Shown piece by piece: positions 48,946 to 57,008 of a stretch of 64,000 bases of DNA. Position 1 is the stretch's first letter. Each line of letters begins with the position of its first letter. Source of the DNA: Chthonobacter rhizosphaerae (lineage in GTDB: Bacteria; Pseudomonadota; Alphaproteobacteria; Rhizobiales; Pleomorphomonadaceae); NCBI RefSeq assembly GCF_013839525.1, contig NZ_JACDIS010000005.1, positions 186,001 to 250,000 on the forward strand, read 5' to 3'. The position numbers and the translations under genes are program-made. Under the pieces are notes generated by a model that had not been told where the DNA came from, searched no databases, and saw only the letters and a program-made list of their open reading frames with translations.

Positions 48946-49572
48946 TCAAGGTCTGGCGGGGCGGATGACCTCCCGCTCGGTGAGGACGAGGTGGAGGGGT
49001 ATGTCGTGCGCCTCCATCGGCACGTCCTCCGCTTCCTGCACCGAGAAGCCCACGCCGATCAAGCGGGGATCGCGTCCCTCCGATCGCAGGCGCGCGATGG
49101 TGATGTCGTAGTAGGCCTTGCCGTAGCCGATACGGCCGCCCTTGCGGTCGAACACCGACAGGGGGACGAGCATGACGTCCGGAACCACTTCGGGCGCGGT
49201 CTCCGGCGGGCCGTAGGTGCCGAAGCCGAACGGGACGAGCTCGGTCTCCGGCGTCCAGCGGCGGAACACCAGGTCGGGCTTGCGCATGAAGGGCAGGCCG
49301 ACCGGGTGGCCGGCCTGGTGAAGGGCGGCGAGGAGAGGACGGAGGTCCACCTCGGACCGGATCGGCAGGAAGCCGGAGACGGCGGCGCCGGCCGGCAGGT
49401 CGAGCGCGGCGATCCGGCCGACGATGGCGAGCGAGCCGGTCGCGCGCTCCTCGTCGCCGAGCGCGTCGCGGCGGGCGAGGCTTTCGGCCCGGAGGGCCGC
49501 CTTGCGGGCCGCGACTGCGGCCGGATCGAGGCCGGACGAACCGGGCGAGGGCGTGGTGGGCTGGCCGGTCAA
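48946..49572 (-). CDS. 5-formyltetrahydrofolate cyclo-ligase
   Basis: 208-residue enzyme that converts 5-formyl-THF to 5,10-methenyl-THF with ATP. The recognised motif GGRIGYGKAYYDITIARL (phosphate/ATP loop) is near residue 150, and the N-terminal part has KAALRAESLARRDAL and SGFLPIRSEVDLRPLL. It lies directly downstream of 6S RNA and zapA, the conserved order in proteobacteria, where the enzyme is often co-transcribed with the RNA. Confidence 0.92.
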   Translation of the reverse strand: MTGQPTTPSPGSSGLDPAAVAARKAALRAESLARRDALGDEERATGSLAIVGRIAALDLPAGAAVSGFLPIRSEVDLRPLLAALHQAGHPVGLPFMRKPDLVFRRWTPETELVPFGFGTYGPPETAPEVVPDVMLVPLSVFDRKGGRIGYGKAYYDITIARLRSEGRDPRLIGVGFSVQEAEDVPMEAHDIPLHLVLTEREVIRPARP

Positions 49573-49719
49573 GGGGAGGTCTCCGCGGCGATGGGCGGCG
49601 GCCGGAGGTCCTCGCCCGATCGGGCGGGCCAGCGGCTGCCGGGCACCGGCGCGGGGGATCGCCGGCCGAGACCGCCGGACCCTGGCGGCCGGCGGACGGA
49701 AGAGCGAGCGTGGCGTCCC

Positions 49720-49872
49720 GCGGCGACCGTTGGAAGATCGATCCCGGGAACCTACAGCGTAGGTGGGAGCCGTTTGTCCGAGCCCACGAGCCCGGTCAGG
49801 TACAGCCCCCGTTTGGAATCGTAAGGCCCCGGGGATATTAGAGTTCCTGACGCGAAGCGCAGCAACGCCACG
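49720..49872 (-). ncRNA. ssrS: 6S RNA
   Basis: The stretch between zapA and the 5-FCL gene reads, on the minus strand, as an alphaproteobacterial 6S RNA: ...CCCCGGGGCCTTACG... and ...CCTACGCTGTAGGTTCCCGG..., which pair across a large central bubble with AAACGG arms. The ends GGCGTTG (near 49869) and CAACGGTCGCC (near 49722) close the molecule, giving about 153 nt. A perfect -10, CTATAT, lies at 49884-49879 with a start six to seven bases later, fitting that 5' end. 6S RNA binds housekeeping RNA polymerase and mimics an open promoter in stationary phase. The genomic position is the canonical one. Exact ends are estimates. Confidence 0.88.
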
Positions 49873-49878
49873 AGCCGA

Positions 49879-49907
49879 ATATAGGGGCCGGCGAGGGGGA
49901 GGGGAAG
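49879..49907 (-). promoter_or_regulatory. 6S RNA promoter
   Basis: CTATAT (49884-49879) is a perfect rhizobial -10 element; at 17 bases upstream CTTCCC (49907-49902) is a weaker -35. The implied start fits the closing stem of the 6S RNA. Confidence 0.5.
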
Positions 49908-49988
49908 GGGGGCGGCGACGTCATGCTCCGCGCCGGGAGGTCAGGCACGCGCAGTCGGCCGGGGCCGTCGAAGGCGGCGCGACAGCGG

Positions 49989-50024
49989 AATGCGTGGGCG
50001 GTCCGGATGAACCGGACCATGACG
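49989..50024. repeat. Single copy of the GGTCCGG palindrome element
   Basis: GCGGAATGCGTGGGCGGTCC begins an element whose core is GGTCCGG-ATGAA-CCGGACC (50000-50018) followed by ATGACGG. It matches the corresponding part of the 481-1107 tandem units nearly base for base, though it lies 49 kb away, in the zapA-6S interval. Confidence 0.75.
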
Positions 50025-50109
50025 GGAGGTGGTTTCCTGCGCTTCGACGATGAAGGTGGTTCGTGCGCTTCGGCGATGGCGGTGGTTCCCGGCCGGTTCG
50101 GGCGGGCGG

Positions 50110-50481
50110 TCAGCCGGTCGTCTTGCCGGGGGCGAGCTTTTCGGCGAGGGCCTCGATGCGGCCGGCGGTGGTGAGGAGGGTTTCGGCGACGCGGGCTTCC
50201 AGGGCGGCCTGCTGGTCGAGGAGCTGGTCGCGTTCGGCGCGGGCGGCGTCGGCCTCGGCCGCGAGGGCGTCGAGCCGGCGCTCCGCCTCGGACAGGCGGT
50301 CGAGCACCGTGATGGCCGACATGACCGTGAGCCGCTGGTCGCCGATCTCGCCGAACACGCCGCGGAGCTGGTCCACGGTCTCGTCCAGGCGCCGGGCGAG
50401 GCCGAAGAGATGCTCCTCCTGGCCGTCGTCACAGGCCATGCGGTAGGTCTTGCCGGCGATGGTGACGGTGACCTGGGCCAT
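50110..50481 (-). CDS. zapA: Cell division protein ZapA
   Basis: 123-residue FtsZ-ring stabiliser. The N-terminal globular head has MAQVTVTIAGKTYRMACDDG followed by HLFGLARRLDETVDQLRG, and the rest is a long dimerising coiled coil (LSEAERRLDALAAEADAARA...). The ATG at 50481 matches the family N-terminus. It starts four bases after the DUF4164 stop, so the two are coupled, and precedes 6S RNA in the conserved order. Confidence 0.9.
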   Translation of the reverse strand: MAQVTVTIAGKTYRMACDDGQEEHLFGLARRLDETVDQLRGVFGEIGDQRLTVMSAITVLDRLSEAERRLDALAAEADAARAERDQLLDQQAALEARVAETLLTTAGRIEALAEKLAPGKTTG

Positions 50482-50485
50482 GGGA

Positions 50486-50767
50486 TCAGCCGCCATGCGC
50501 GTCGAGCACCGCGCGGATGGACTCCATCGCGGCCACGAGACGGCGGGACACTTCGCGGTTGGCGTCCTCCAGGCGGCCCGCGCGGGCCATGGCGCCGTCG
50601 AGGTCGAGCGCGAGACGGGAGCGGTCCTCGCCGAGGCGGGACAGCTCGTCCTCCAGGGTCATGATGGTGCGGTCGGCGTCGAGCCGACGGTCGACGGCGG
50701 TCTCGAGCCGGCCGATCGCCTGATCCAGAGAGGACAGGGCCGCATCCAGCGACACTGCTTCGGACAT
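50486..50767 (-). CDS. DUF4164 small coiled-coil protein
   Basis: 93 residues, nearly all coiled coil: LDAALSSLDQAIGRLETAVDRR, then MTLEDELSRLGEDRSRLALDLDGAMAR. DUF4164 proteins sit directly upstream of zapA in Rhizobiales; a function in division is suggested only by this link. It shares the zapA transcript and the 332 bp upstream with the divergent tkt gene. Confidence 0.82.
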   Translation of the reverse strand: MSEAVSLDAALSSLDQAIGRLETAVDRRLDADRTIMTLEDELSRLGEDRSRLALDLDGAMARAGRLEDANREVSRRLVAAMESIRAVLDAHGG

Positions 50768-51099
50768 TCCACGCCTCCGCCGACCCTCGAGAAACGATGG
50801 TCTCCCAACTGTTTGACCACGATTCTCAAACCATTGCCACTGCCAGCCGGCCGCCGCGCCCGACCGTCAAGAGACAAACACTAGAACAAGCTGCAGGTTT
50901 CGGCCAAGCCGGCCCGACAAGGAGACTCCGGGCCGTCGGGGTGGGCGGACGGTGGGCGCGCGAGCGTGAAGAATCGTGCGCCGAACCCGGTCCGGCGCTT
51001 TTCTGCGGACCCGGGCGATGGTAGGGAGCGCACCAGACCAACGGGCGACAGGCCGGGCCGTCCGCAGCCGTCCGCCGAGCCTTTGACATAGGATCCGCG
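50768..51099. other. Divergent regulatory region of tkt and DUF4164-zapA
   Basis: No gene is supported here. GTTTGA-N9-TCAAAC (50811-50831) is an inverted repeat about 45 bases upstream of the DUF4164 start and could be an operator. CTTGAC occurs on the minus strand at 50872-50867 without a convincing -10. Confidence 0.35.
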
Positions 51100-53091
51100 A
51101 TGACCGACCTCTCCTCCATCCCCGCCATGGCCAACGCCATCCGGGCGCTCTCCATGGACGCCGTGGAAAAGGCCAAGTCCGGCCATCCCGGCATGCCGAT
51201 GGGCTGCGCGGACATCGCCGCCGTGCTGTTCGGCCAGGCGATCAAGTACGACGCCGCCGCGCCCTACTGGCCGGACCGGGACCGCTTCATCCTGTCGGCC
51301 GGCCACGGCTCCATGCTGCTCTACTCGGTGCTGCACCTGATCGGCGTCGCCGACATGAGCCTCGACGAGATCCGCAACTTCCGTCAGCTCGGCTCCAAGA
51401 CCGCCGGCCATCCGGAGTTCGGCTACGCGGCCGGCATCGAGACGACCACCGGCCCGCTCGGCCAGGGCCTCGCCATGTCGGTGGGCTTCGCGCTCGGCGA
51501 GCGGCTGATGAACGCCCGCTTCGGCGATGATCTCGTCGACCACCGCACCTATGTGATCGCGGGCGACGGCTGCCTGATGGAGGGCATCAGCCACGAGGCC
51601 ATCTCGCTCGCCGGCCACCTGAAGCTGAACAAGCTGGTGGTGATCTGGGACGACAACGGCATCTCGATCGACGGCCCCGTCTCGCTGTCGGAGACCGGCG
51701 ACATCCTCGGTCGCTTCGAGGCGGCCGGCTGGGCGACCTCGCGCATCGACGGCCACAATCCGAGCGAGATCGCGGCGGCGCTGGCGGCGGCGAAGACCTC
51801 CGACAAGCCGGTGCTGATCGCGGCGAAGACCGTGATCGGCAAGGGCGCGCCCAACAAGGCGGGCAGCCATTCGGTGCACGGCTCGCCGCTCGGCGGCGAC
51901 GAGATCGCGGCGGCCCGGCAGGCGCTCGGCTGGACCGCGGCGCCGTTCGAGGTGCCGGCGGAGATCCTGGATCAGTGGCGCACGGCTGGCCGGCGTTCGG
52001 CCGATGCGCGCGCGGCCTGGGAGGCGCGCCTCGCGGCGGCGGCACCGGAGGTGCGGGCCGAGTTCGAGCGGCGGATCAAGGGCGACCTGCCGGCGGACTT
52101 CGCCGCCGCGGTGGCGGCCTACAAGGCCGAGCTCGTCGCCTCCAAGCCGAAGGTGGCGACCCGCAAGGCGTCCGAGATGGCGCTCGAGGTGATCAACAAG
52201 GCGGTGCCGGAGATGATCGGCGGCTCGGCCGACCTCACCGGCTCCAACCTGACCAAGACCAAGGGCCAGCCGCCGGTGATGCCGGGCGACTATTCGGGCA
52301 GCTACATCCACTACGGCATCCGCGAGTTCGGCATGGCGGCGGCCATGAACGGCCTCGCGCTGCATGGCGGGCTGATCCCCTACGGCGGGACCTTCCTGGT
52401 CTTCTCCGACTATTCGCGTCCGGCGATCCGCCTCGGCTCGCTGATGCACCAGCGGGTGATCCACGTGCTCACCCACGACTCGATCGGCCTCGGCGAGGAC
52501 GGCCCGACCCACCAGCCGGTGGAGCACATGGCGGCGCTCCGGGCCATCCCGAACCTCCTCGTGTTCCGCCCGGCGGACGCGGTGGAGACCCTGGAGGCCT
52601 GGGAGGTGGCGGTCGGCGAGCGGGCGCGTCCGTCCGTGCTCGCCCTGTCGCGCCAGAACCTGCCGGCGCTGCGCACCACGGACAGCGCCGAGAACCTCGT
52701 CGCCAAGGGCGCCTACGAGATCGCGCCGGCGGCCGGCGAGGCGGTGGTGTCGATCTTCGCCACGGGCTCGGAGGTATCGCTCGCCGTCGCCGCCAAGGCG
52801 ATCCTGGACGCGGCCGGCCATCCGACCCGCGTGGTCTCGGTGCCGAGCTTCGAGCTGTTCGCCGCCCAGCCGGAGGCCTACCGCAAGGCGGTGATCGGCA
52901 CGGCGGCGGTGAAGGTGGGCGTCGAGGCGGCGATCCGGCAGGGCTGGGACGCGCTGATCGGCCAGGACGGCATCTTCGTCGGCATGTCGGGCTTCGGCCT
53001 CTCCGGACCGGCCGAGCAGGTCTACGCCCACTTCGGCATCACCGCCGAGGCGGTGGCCGAGAAGGCCAAGGCGGCGCTTGCAAAGGCGTGA
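51100..53091 (+). CDS. tkt: Transketolase
   Basis: 663-residue thiamine-diphosphate enzyme of the pentose phosphate pathway (and the Calvin cycle if present). It shows the N-terminal [17 protein letters not shown], the ThDP/metal motif [32 protein letters not shown]-type region (GDG...DDN) near residue 155, the central [19 protein letters not shown], and [16 protein letters not shown]. Length and all motifs are intact. AGGA precedes the ATG by six bases. It leads the tkt-gap-pgk set on the plus strand. Confidence 0.96.
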   Translation: MTDLSSIPAMANAIRALSMDAVEKAKSGHPGMPMGCADIAAVLFGQAIKYDAAAPYWPDRDRFILSAGHGSMLLYSVLHLIGVADMSLDEIRNFRQLGSKTAGHPEFGYAAGIETTTGPLGQGLAMSVGFALGERLMNARFGDDLVDHRTYVIAGDGCLMEGISHEAISLAGHLKLNKLVVIWDDNGISIDGPVSLSETGDILGRFEAAGWATSRIDGHNPSEIAAALAAAKTSDKPVLIAAKTVIGKGAPNKAGSHSVHGSPLGGDEIAAARQALGWTAAPFEVPAEILDQWRTAGRRSADARAAWEARLAAAAPEVRAEFERRIKGDLPADFAAAVAAYKAELVASKPKVATRKASEMALEVINKAVPEMIGGSADLTGSNLTKTKGQPPVMPGDYSGSYIHYGIREFGMAAAMNGLALHGGLIPYGGTFLVFSDYSRPAIRLGSLMHQRVIHVLTHDSIGLGEDGPTHQPVEHMAALRAIPNLLVFRPADAVETLEAWEVAVGERARPSVLALSRQNLPALRTTDSAENLVAKGAYEIAPAAGEAVVSIFATGSEVSLAVAAKAILDAAGHPTRVVSVPSFELFAAQPEAYRKAVIGTAAVKVGVEAAIRQGWDALIGQDGIFVGMSGFGLSGPAEQVYAHFGITAEAVAEKAKAALAKA

Positions 53092-53324
53092 GGGATAACG
53101 GGTTCCGGGGCGGTTGCCGACGCGACTATGGTCGCGCCGAAAACGGCCCCGACCCGGTGTAGCTTCGGGCACTTCTATCAGCGGGGGTGTGGACGCGTGG
53201 CGTTCGCGGGGATAAACCCGTGCCAGCCACCGCCCTCGGCCCCCCATCCCGCGCCCGAGGGCGTGGACTGCCACCGCCGCCCGCCGAACGAACGGGCGAG
53301 GTCTTGACTCAAGGAGTGACGCGC

Positions 53325-54332
53325 ATGGCTGTGAAGGTCGCCATCAACGGGTTCGGTCGCATCGGGCGCAACGTGCTGCGCGCCATCATCGAGTCGGGCC
53401 GCACCGACATCGAGGTGGTGGCCATCAACGACCTCGGCCCGGTCGAGACCAACGCTCACCTGATGCGCTACGACAGCGTGCACGGCAAGTTCCCGGGCAC
53501 CGTCACCGTGTCGGGCGACACCATCGACGTGGGCCGCGGCCCGATCAAGGTGACGGCCGTGCGCAACCCGGCCGAGCTGCCGCACAAGGACCTCGGCGTG
53601 GAGATCGCCCTGGAGTGCACCGGCATCTTCACCTCCAAGGAGAAGGCGTCCGCGCACCTGACCGCCGGCGCCAAGAAGGTGATCGTGTCGGCCCCGGCCG
53701 ACGGCGCCGACATGACCGTGGTCTACGGCGTCAATCACCAGCAGCTCTCCAAGGAGCACGTGGTGATCTCCAACGCCTCGTGCACCACCAACTGCCTCGC
53801 GCCGGTGGCCAAGGTCCTCAACGACGCCGTCGGCATCGAGAAGGGCTTCATGACCACCATCCACAGCTACACCGGCGACCAGCCGACGCTGGACACCATG
53901 CACAAGGACCTTTATCGCGGCCGCGCCGCGGCCATGTCCATGATCCCGACGTCGACCGGCGCCGCCAAGGCCGTGGGCCTGGTGCTGCCGGAGCTGAAGG
54001 GCAAGCTGGACGGCGTCGCCATCCGGGTGCCGACCCCGAACGTGTCGGTGGTGGACCTCGTCTTCACGGCCAAGCGCGCGACGTCGGTGGAAGAGATCAA
54101 CGCGGCCATCAAGGCGGCGGCCGACGGCCCGCTGAAGGGCGTGCTCGGCTACACCAACGAGCCGAACGTCTCGATCGACTTCAACCACGATCCGCACTCG
54201 TCCACCTTCCACATGGACCAGACCAAGGTGATGGACGGCGTGCTGGTGCGCATCCTGTCCTGGTACGACAACGAGTGGGGCTTCTCCAACCGCATGGCGG
54301 ACACCGCCGTGGCGCTGGCGAAGACGCTCTGA
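53325..54332 (+). CDS. gap: Glyceraldehyde-3-phosphate dehydrogenase (type I)
   Basis: 335 residues. The NAD-binding N-terminus [20 protein letters not shown], the active-site [10 protein letters not shown] with catalytic C153, and the conserved end [19 protein letters not shown] are present. It oxidises glyceraldehyde 3-phosphate to 1,3-bisphosphoglycerate. AAGGAG lies eight bases before the ATG. The 233-bp gap to tkt and the terminator after its stop suggest it can be transcribed alone. Confidence 0.96.
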   Translation: MAVKVAINGFGRIGRNVLRAIIESGRTDIEVVAINDLGPVETNAHLMRYDSVHGKFPGTVTVSGDTIDVGRGPIKVTAVRNPAELPHKDLGVEIALECTGIFTSKEKASAHLTAGAKKVIVSAPADGADMTVVYGVNHQQLSKEHVVISNASCTTNCLAPVAKVLNDAVGIEKGFMTTIHSYTGDQPTLDTMHKDLYRGRAAAMSMIPTSTGAAKAVGLVLPELKGKLDGVAIRVPTPNVSVVDLVFTAKRATSVEEINAAIKAAADGPLKGVLGYTNEPNVSIDFNHDPHSSTFHMDQTKVMDGVLVRILSWYDNEWGFSNRMADTAVALAKTL

Positions 54333-54340
54333 GACGACGA

Positions 54341-54364
54341 GCCCTGCCGCGAGGCGGGGCTTTT
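54341..54364 (+). terminator. Rho-independent terminator of gap
   Basis: AGCCCTGCC-GCGA-GGCGGGGCT forms a stem with one mismatch, followed by TTTT, nine bases past the stop. Confidence 0.78.
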
Positions 54365-54445
54365 CGATGGCGCAGTGGGGTGGGGGCGGCTGGTGGGCCG
54401 GATGTTTTCGGCGGCTGGCGTGGGGTTTCTCGGCGGCTGACGTGG

Positions 54446-54600
54446 GTGGTTCCCCCTCTCCCCAACCCTCCCCCTCCAGGGGGGAGGGGGTGCGGGGGTG
54501 GTTCGGGGGATAGCTCCATGGCGGGTTCGGCTCAACGGTCAACCCGCCCCTCGACGGTCCCCCTCTCCCCTTGAGGGAGAGGGTTGGGGTGAGGGGTGAA
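54446..54600. repeat. Two pyrimidine/purine-rich palindromic elements
   Basis: CCCCTCTCCCCAACCCTCCC opens an element that returns as GGGGGGAGGGGGTG (about 54451-54494), and CCCCTCTCCCCTTGAGGGAG opens a second (about 54559-54598) that ends GGGTTGGGGTGAGGGG. Each folds into a hairpin; the two are in opposite senses and 60 bp apart. The 18.73-18.76 kb element has the same character. Confidence 0.6.
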
Positions 54601-54685
54601 CCGCCGCCATTAAAGGACCATCGCCTCGAGGCCTTCCCGCCGCATGACGAGTCCATTCTCAACTACCTTCCCGGAGGACCTCCCC

Positions 54686-55882
54686 ATGTCCGCCTTCAAG
54701 ACCCTCGACGACGGCGATTTCGCCGGCAAGCGCGTGCTCGTGCGCGTGGACCTCAACGTCCCGATGGAGAACGGCGTCGTCACCGACACCACCCGCATCG
54801 ACCGCATCGTCCCGACCATCCGGGACCTGTCGGACAAGGGCGCCAAGGTGATCCTCATCGCCCACTTCGGCCGGCCGAAGGGCGAGCGCAAGCCGGAGGA
54901 CAGCCTGAAGCCGGTGGTGGCGCCGCTCGCCCACGCGGTGGGCAGGCCGGTGGCCTTCGCGGACGACTGCGTGGGCGAGACCGCCGAGGCGGCGGTCGGC
55001 ATGCTGGCGAACGGCGAGATCCTGCTTCTGGAGAACACCCGCTACCACAAGGGCGAGGAGAAGAACGACGCGGGCCTCGTCGCCGAGATGGCCAAGCTCG
55101 GCGACGCCTATGTGAACGACGCCTTCTCCGCGGCGCACCGGGCCCACGCCTCCACGGAGGGGCTCGCCCACGTGCTGCCGGCCTATGCGGGCCGGACCAT
55201 GGAGGCGGAGCTGACCGCGCTCCAGAATGCCCTCAGCACGCCGAAGCGGCCGGTGCTGGCGGTGGTCGGCGGCGCCAAGGTGTCGACCAAGATCGATCTC
55301 CTGGAGAACCTCGTCTCCAAGGTGGACATCCTGGTCATCGGCGGCGGCATGGCGAACACCTTCCTGGCCGCCAAGGGCGTGAACGTCGGCAAGTCGCTCT
55401 GCGAGCACGACCTCGCCGACACGGCGCGGCGGATCCTCGACAAGGCCAAGGCGGACGGCAAGGAGATCGTGCTGCCGGTCGACGCCGTGGTGGCGCGCGA
55501 GTTCAAGGCGGGGGCCGACAGCGAGACGGTGCCGGTCGACCAGGTTCCGGCCGACGCCATGATCCTCGACGCCGGCCCGGCGTCCGTCGCCGTGGTGGCG
55601 GAGAAGATCGACGGCGCCGCGACGCTGCTCTGGAACGGCCCCCTCGGCGCTTTCGAGATCGCCCCCTTCGACGCCGCCACCGTGGCGGCGGCGCGGCACG
55701 CGGCCGAGCGCACCAAGGCCGGCAAGCTCCTCTCCGTCGCCGGCGGCGGCGACACGGTGGCGGCCCTCAACCATGCCGGCGCGGCGGACGACTTCACCTA
55801 CGTGTCCACCGCCGGCGGCGCCTTCCTCGAATGGCTGGAAGGCAAGGACCTGCCGGGCGTTAAGGCGCTGATGCAGGGATGA
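54686..55882 (+). CDS. pgk: Phosphoglycerate kinase
   Basis: 398-residue kinase that makes ATP from 1,3-bisphosphoglycerate. Clear motifs are [68 protein letters not shown], and the C-terminal [23 protein letters not shown] precedes the ATG by eight bases. The class I aldolase gene often found next in Rhizobiales is missing; a palindrome cluster follows instead. Confidence 0.97.
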   Translation: MSAFKTLDDGDFAGKRVLVRVDLNVPMENGVVTDTTRIDRIVPTIRDLSDKGAKVILIAHFGRPKGERKPEDSLKPVVAPLAHAVGRPVAFADDCVGETAEAAVGMLANGEILLLENTRYHKGEEKNDAGLVAEMAKLGDAYVNDAFSAAHRAHASTEGLAHVLPAYAGRTMEAELTALQNALSTPKRPVLAVVGGAKVSTKIDLLENLVSKVDILVIGGGMANTFLAAKGVNVGKSLCEHDLADTARRILDKAKADGKEIVLPVDAVVAREFKAGADSETVPVDQVPADAMILDAGPASVAVVAEKIDGAATLLWNGPLGAFEIAPFDAATVAAARHAAERTKAGKLLSVAGGGDTVAALNHAGAADDFTYVSTAGGAFLEWLEGKDLPGVKALMQG

Positions 55883-55934
55883 CAGGGCGCGGTCGATTGG
55901 CGCGTCGATGAGGGTCGGGACGACAAAGGCGTGG

Positions 55935-56110
55935 GTGGTCCGCCTTCGCGGACCATGACGGGGGGGATCGGTGGTCCGCGTTCGCGGACCATGACGGGGG
56001 AGGATGAGTGGTCCGCCTTCGCGGACCATGACGACAAAGGCGTGGGTGGTCCGCCTGCGCGGACCATGACGCGGGGGGATCGATGGTCCGCCTGCGCGGA
56101 CCGTGACGGG
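55935..56110. repeat. Five-copy cluster of the palindrome GGTCCGC-N4-GCGGACC
   Basis: Copies are at 55937-55954, 55973-55990, 56010-56027, 56048-56065 and 56085-56102. Each has a seven-base-pair stem with loop CTTC, GTTC or CTGC, and four of the five are followed by ATGACG. All are in the same orientation with centres 36-38 bp apart. The family also occurs in the 481-1107 array and, as a close variant, at 50000-50018. Confidence 0.88.
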
Positions 56111-56136
56111 GAGGGTTGGGCGGGGCAAGCGCACGT

Positions 56137-56224
56137 TCGAAGCCCGAAGCCCCACCCCCGACGCCCGAAGCCCGAAGCCCGACGCCCGACGCCCGAACTT
56201 CGACGCCCGAAGCCCGGCCCCCGA
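56137..56224. repeat. Heptanucleotide tandem repeat CCCGA(A/C)G
   Basis: About ten tandem or nearly tandem copies of CCCGAAG and CCCGACG, with a few interruptions. It lies 137-224 bases upstream of the ThiE-like start codon. ORFs through it on the minus strand give low-complexity peptides and are not credible genes. The remaining 478-bp gap to pgk contains only the palindromes above. Confidence 0.8.
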
Positions 56225-56360
56225 ACCCCTTCCCCCTGACGCGCATCCCGCTCCCGTGCTAGAGGCTGCGGCGGAGGCGGGACGGTCCGGCCTTCCCTGT
56301 TTCGCCGCAATCGGATCGCATCACGATGCCGATCCGACATCACGAAAGCCGTACCCGCCC

Positions 56361-57008
56361 GTGCCTCGCGCCCGCCTCTATCTCGTCACGCCCCGCGCCA
56401 TCGACCTTTCCGCCTTTCCGGCGACCCTGGAGGCCGCGCTGGCCGGTGGGGACGTCGCCTCGCTGCTGATCGCCCCGGAGGTGTCGTCGGAGGCGCACCT
56501 GCAGCGGATCGCCGAGGCGCTGACGCCCATCGCCCAGGCGAGGGACGTGGCCGTGCTCGTCGCCGACGACACCCGCGCCATGGGGCGCGCCAAGGCCGAC
56601 GGCCTTCACGTGGAGGCGGGGCTGGAGGCGCTCGCCGAGGCGGTGGAGAAGTTCGAGGGCCGGTCCATCGTGGGAGCCGGCAACCTGAAGACGCGGCACG
56701 AGGCCATGGCGGCCGGCGAGGCCGGGGCGGACTACGTGATGTTCGGCCTTCTCGCCCGCGAGGACGACGAGGAGGCCCACCGCAAGACGCTGGACCTCGG
56801 CGCCTGGTGGGCGAGCCTGTTCGAGCCGCCGTGCGTGGTGCTCGCCGGCCGGACCCGCCAGTCCGTGGAGGATTGCGCCGCCACCGGCGCGGAGTTCGTG
56901 GCCGTGCGCGGCTTCGTGTGGGATCACCCGGACGGCCCGGCGGCGGCCGTCGCCGAGGCGAACGCGATCCTCGACGCGGTCCACGGGCGGATCGGAGAGG
57001 CGGAATGA
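56361..57008 (+). CDS. Thiamine phosphate synthase-like (ThiE/TenI) protein
   Basis: 215-residue TIM-barrel protein of the ThiE/TenI superfamily. The N-terminal RLYLVTP and the strand VAVLVADDTRAMGRAKADGLHVEAG correspond to ThiE's LIVNDRVDLALxxxADGVHLGQ, but the Asp/Asn residues and the final Gln that bind pyrophosphate and magnesium are changed. The C-terminal GAEFVAVRGFVWDHPDGPAAAV matches the family's second phosphate region loosely. It may be a ThiE paralogue without classic activity. The start is a GTG at 56361 with no clear ribosome-binding site. The stop overlaps the next start (ATGA). Confidence 0.65.
   Translation: MPRARLYLVTPRAIDLSAFPATLEAALAGGDVASLLIAPEVSSEAHLQRIAEALTPIAQARDVAVLVADDTRAMGRAKADGLHVEAGLEALAEAVEKFEGRSIVGAGNLKTRHEAMAAGEAGADYVMFGLLAREDDEEAHRKTLDLGAWWASLFEPPCVVLAGRTRQSVEDCAATGAEFVAVRGFVWDHPDGPAAAVAEANAILDAVHGRIGEAE

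Noticed and set aside
55935-56110. CRISPR-like regular repeats
   Set aside because: The repeats are short perfect palindromes with 18-20 bp gaps that are themselves partly repeated; there are no unique spacers, leader or cas genes.
55798-56343. Minus-strand ORF encoding Gly/Arg/Ser repeats
   Set aside because: It is created by the palindromes and the heptamer array; no ribosome-binding site and no conserved domain.
56225-56360. TPP riboswitch upstream of the ThiE-like gene
   Set aside because: I looked for the conserved CTGAGA and ACCTGA-type core and did not find it; the region is a GC-rich stretch without the expected fold.
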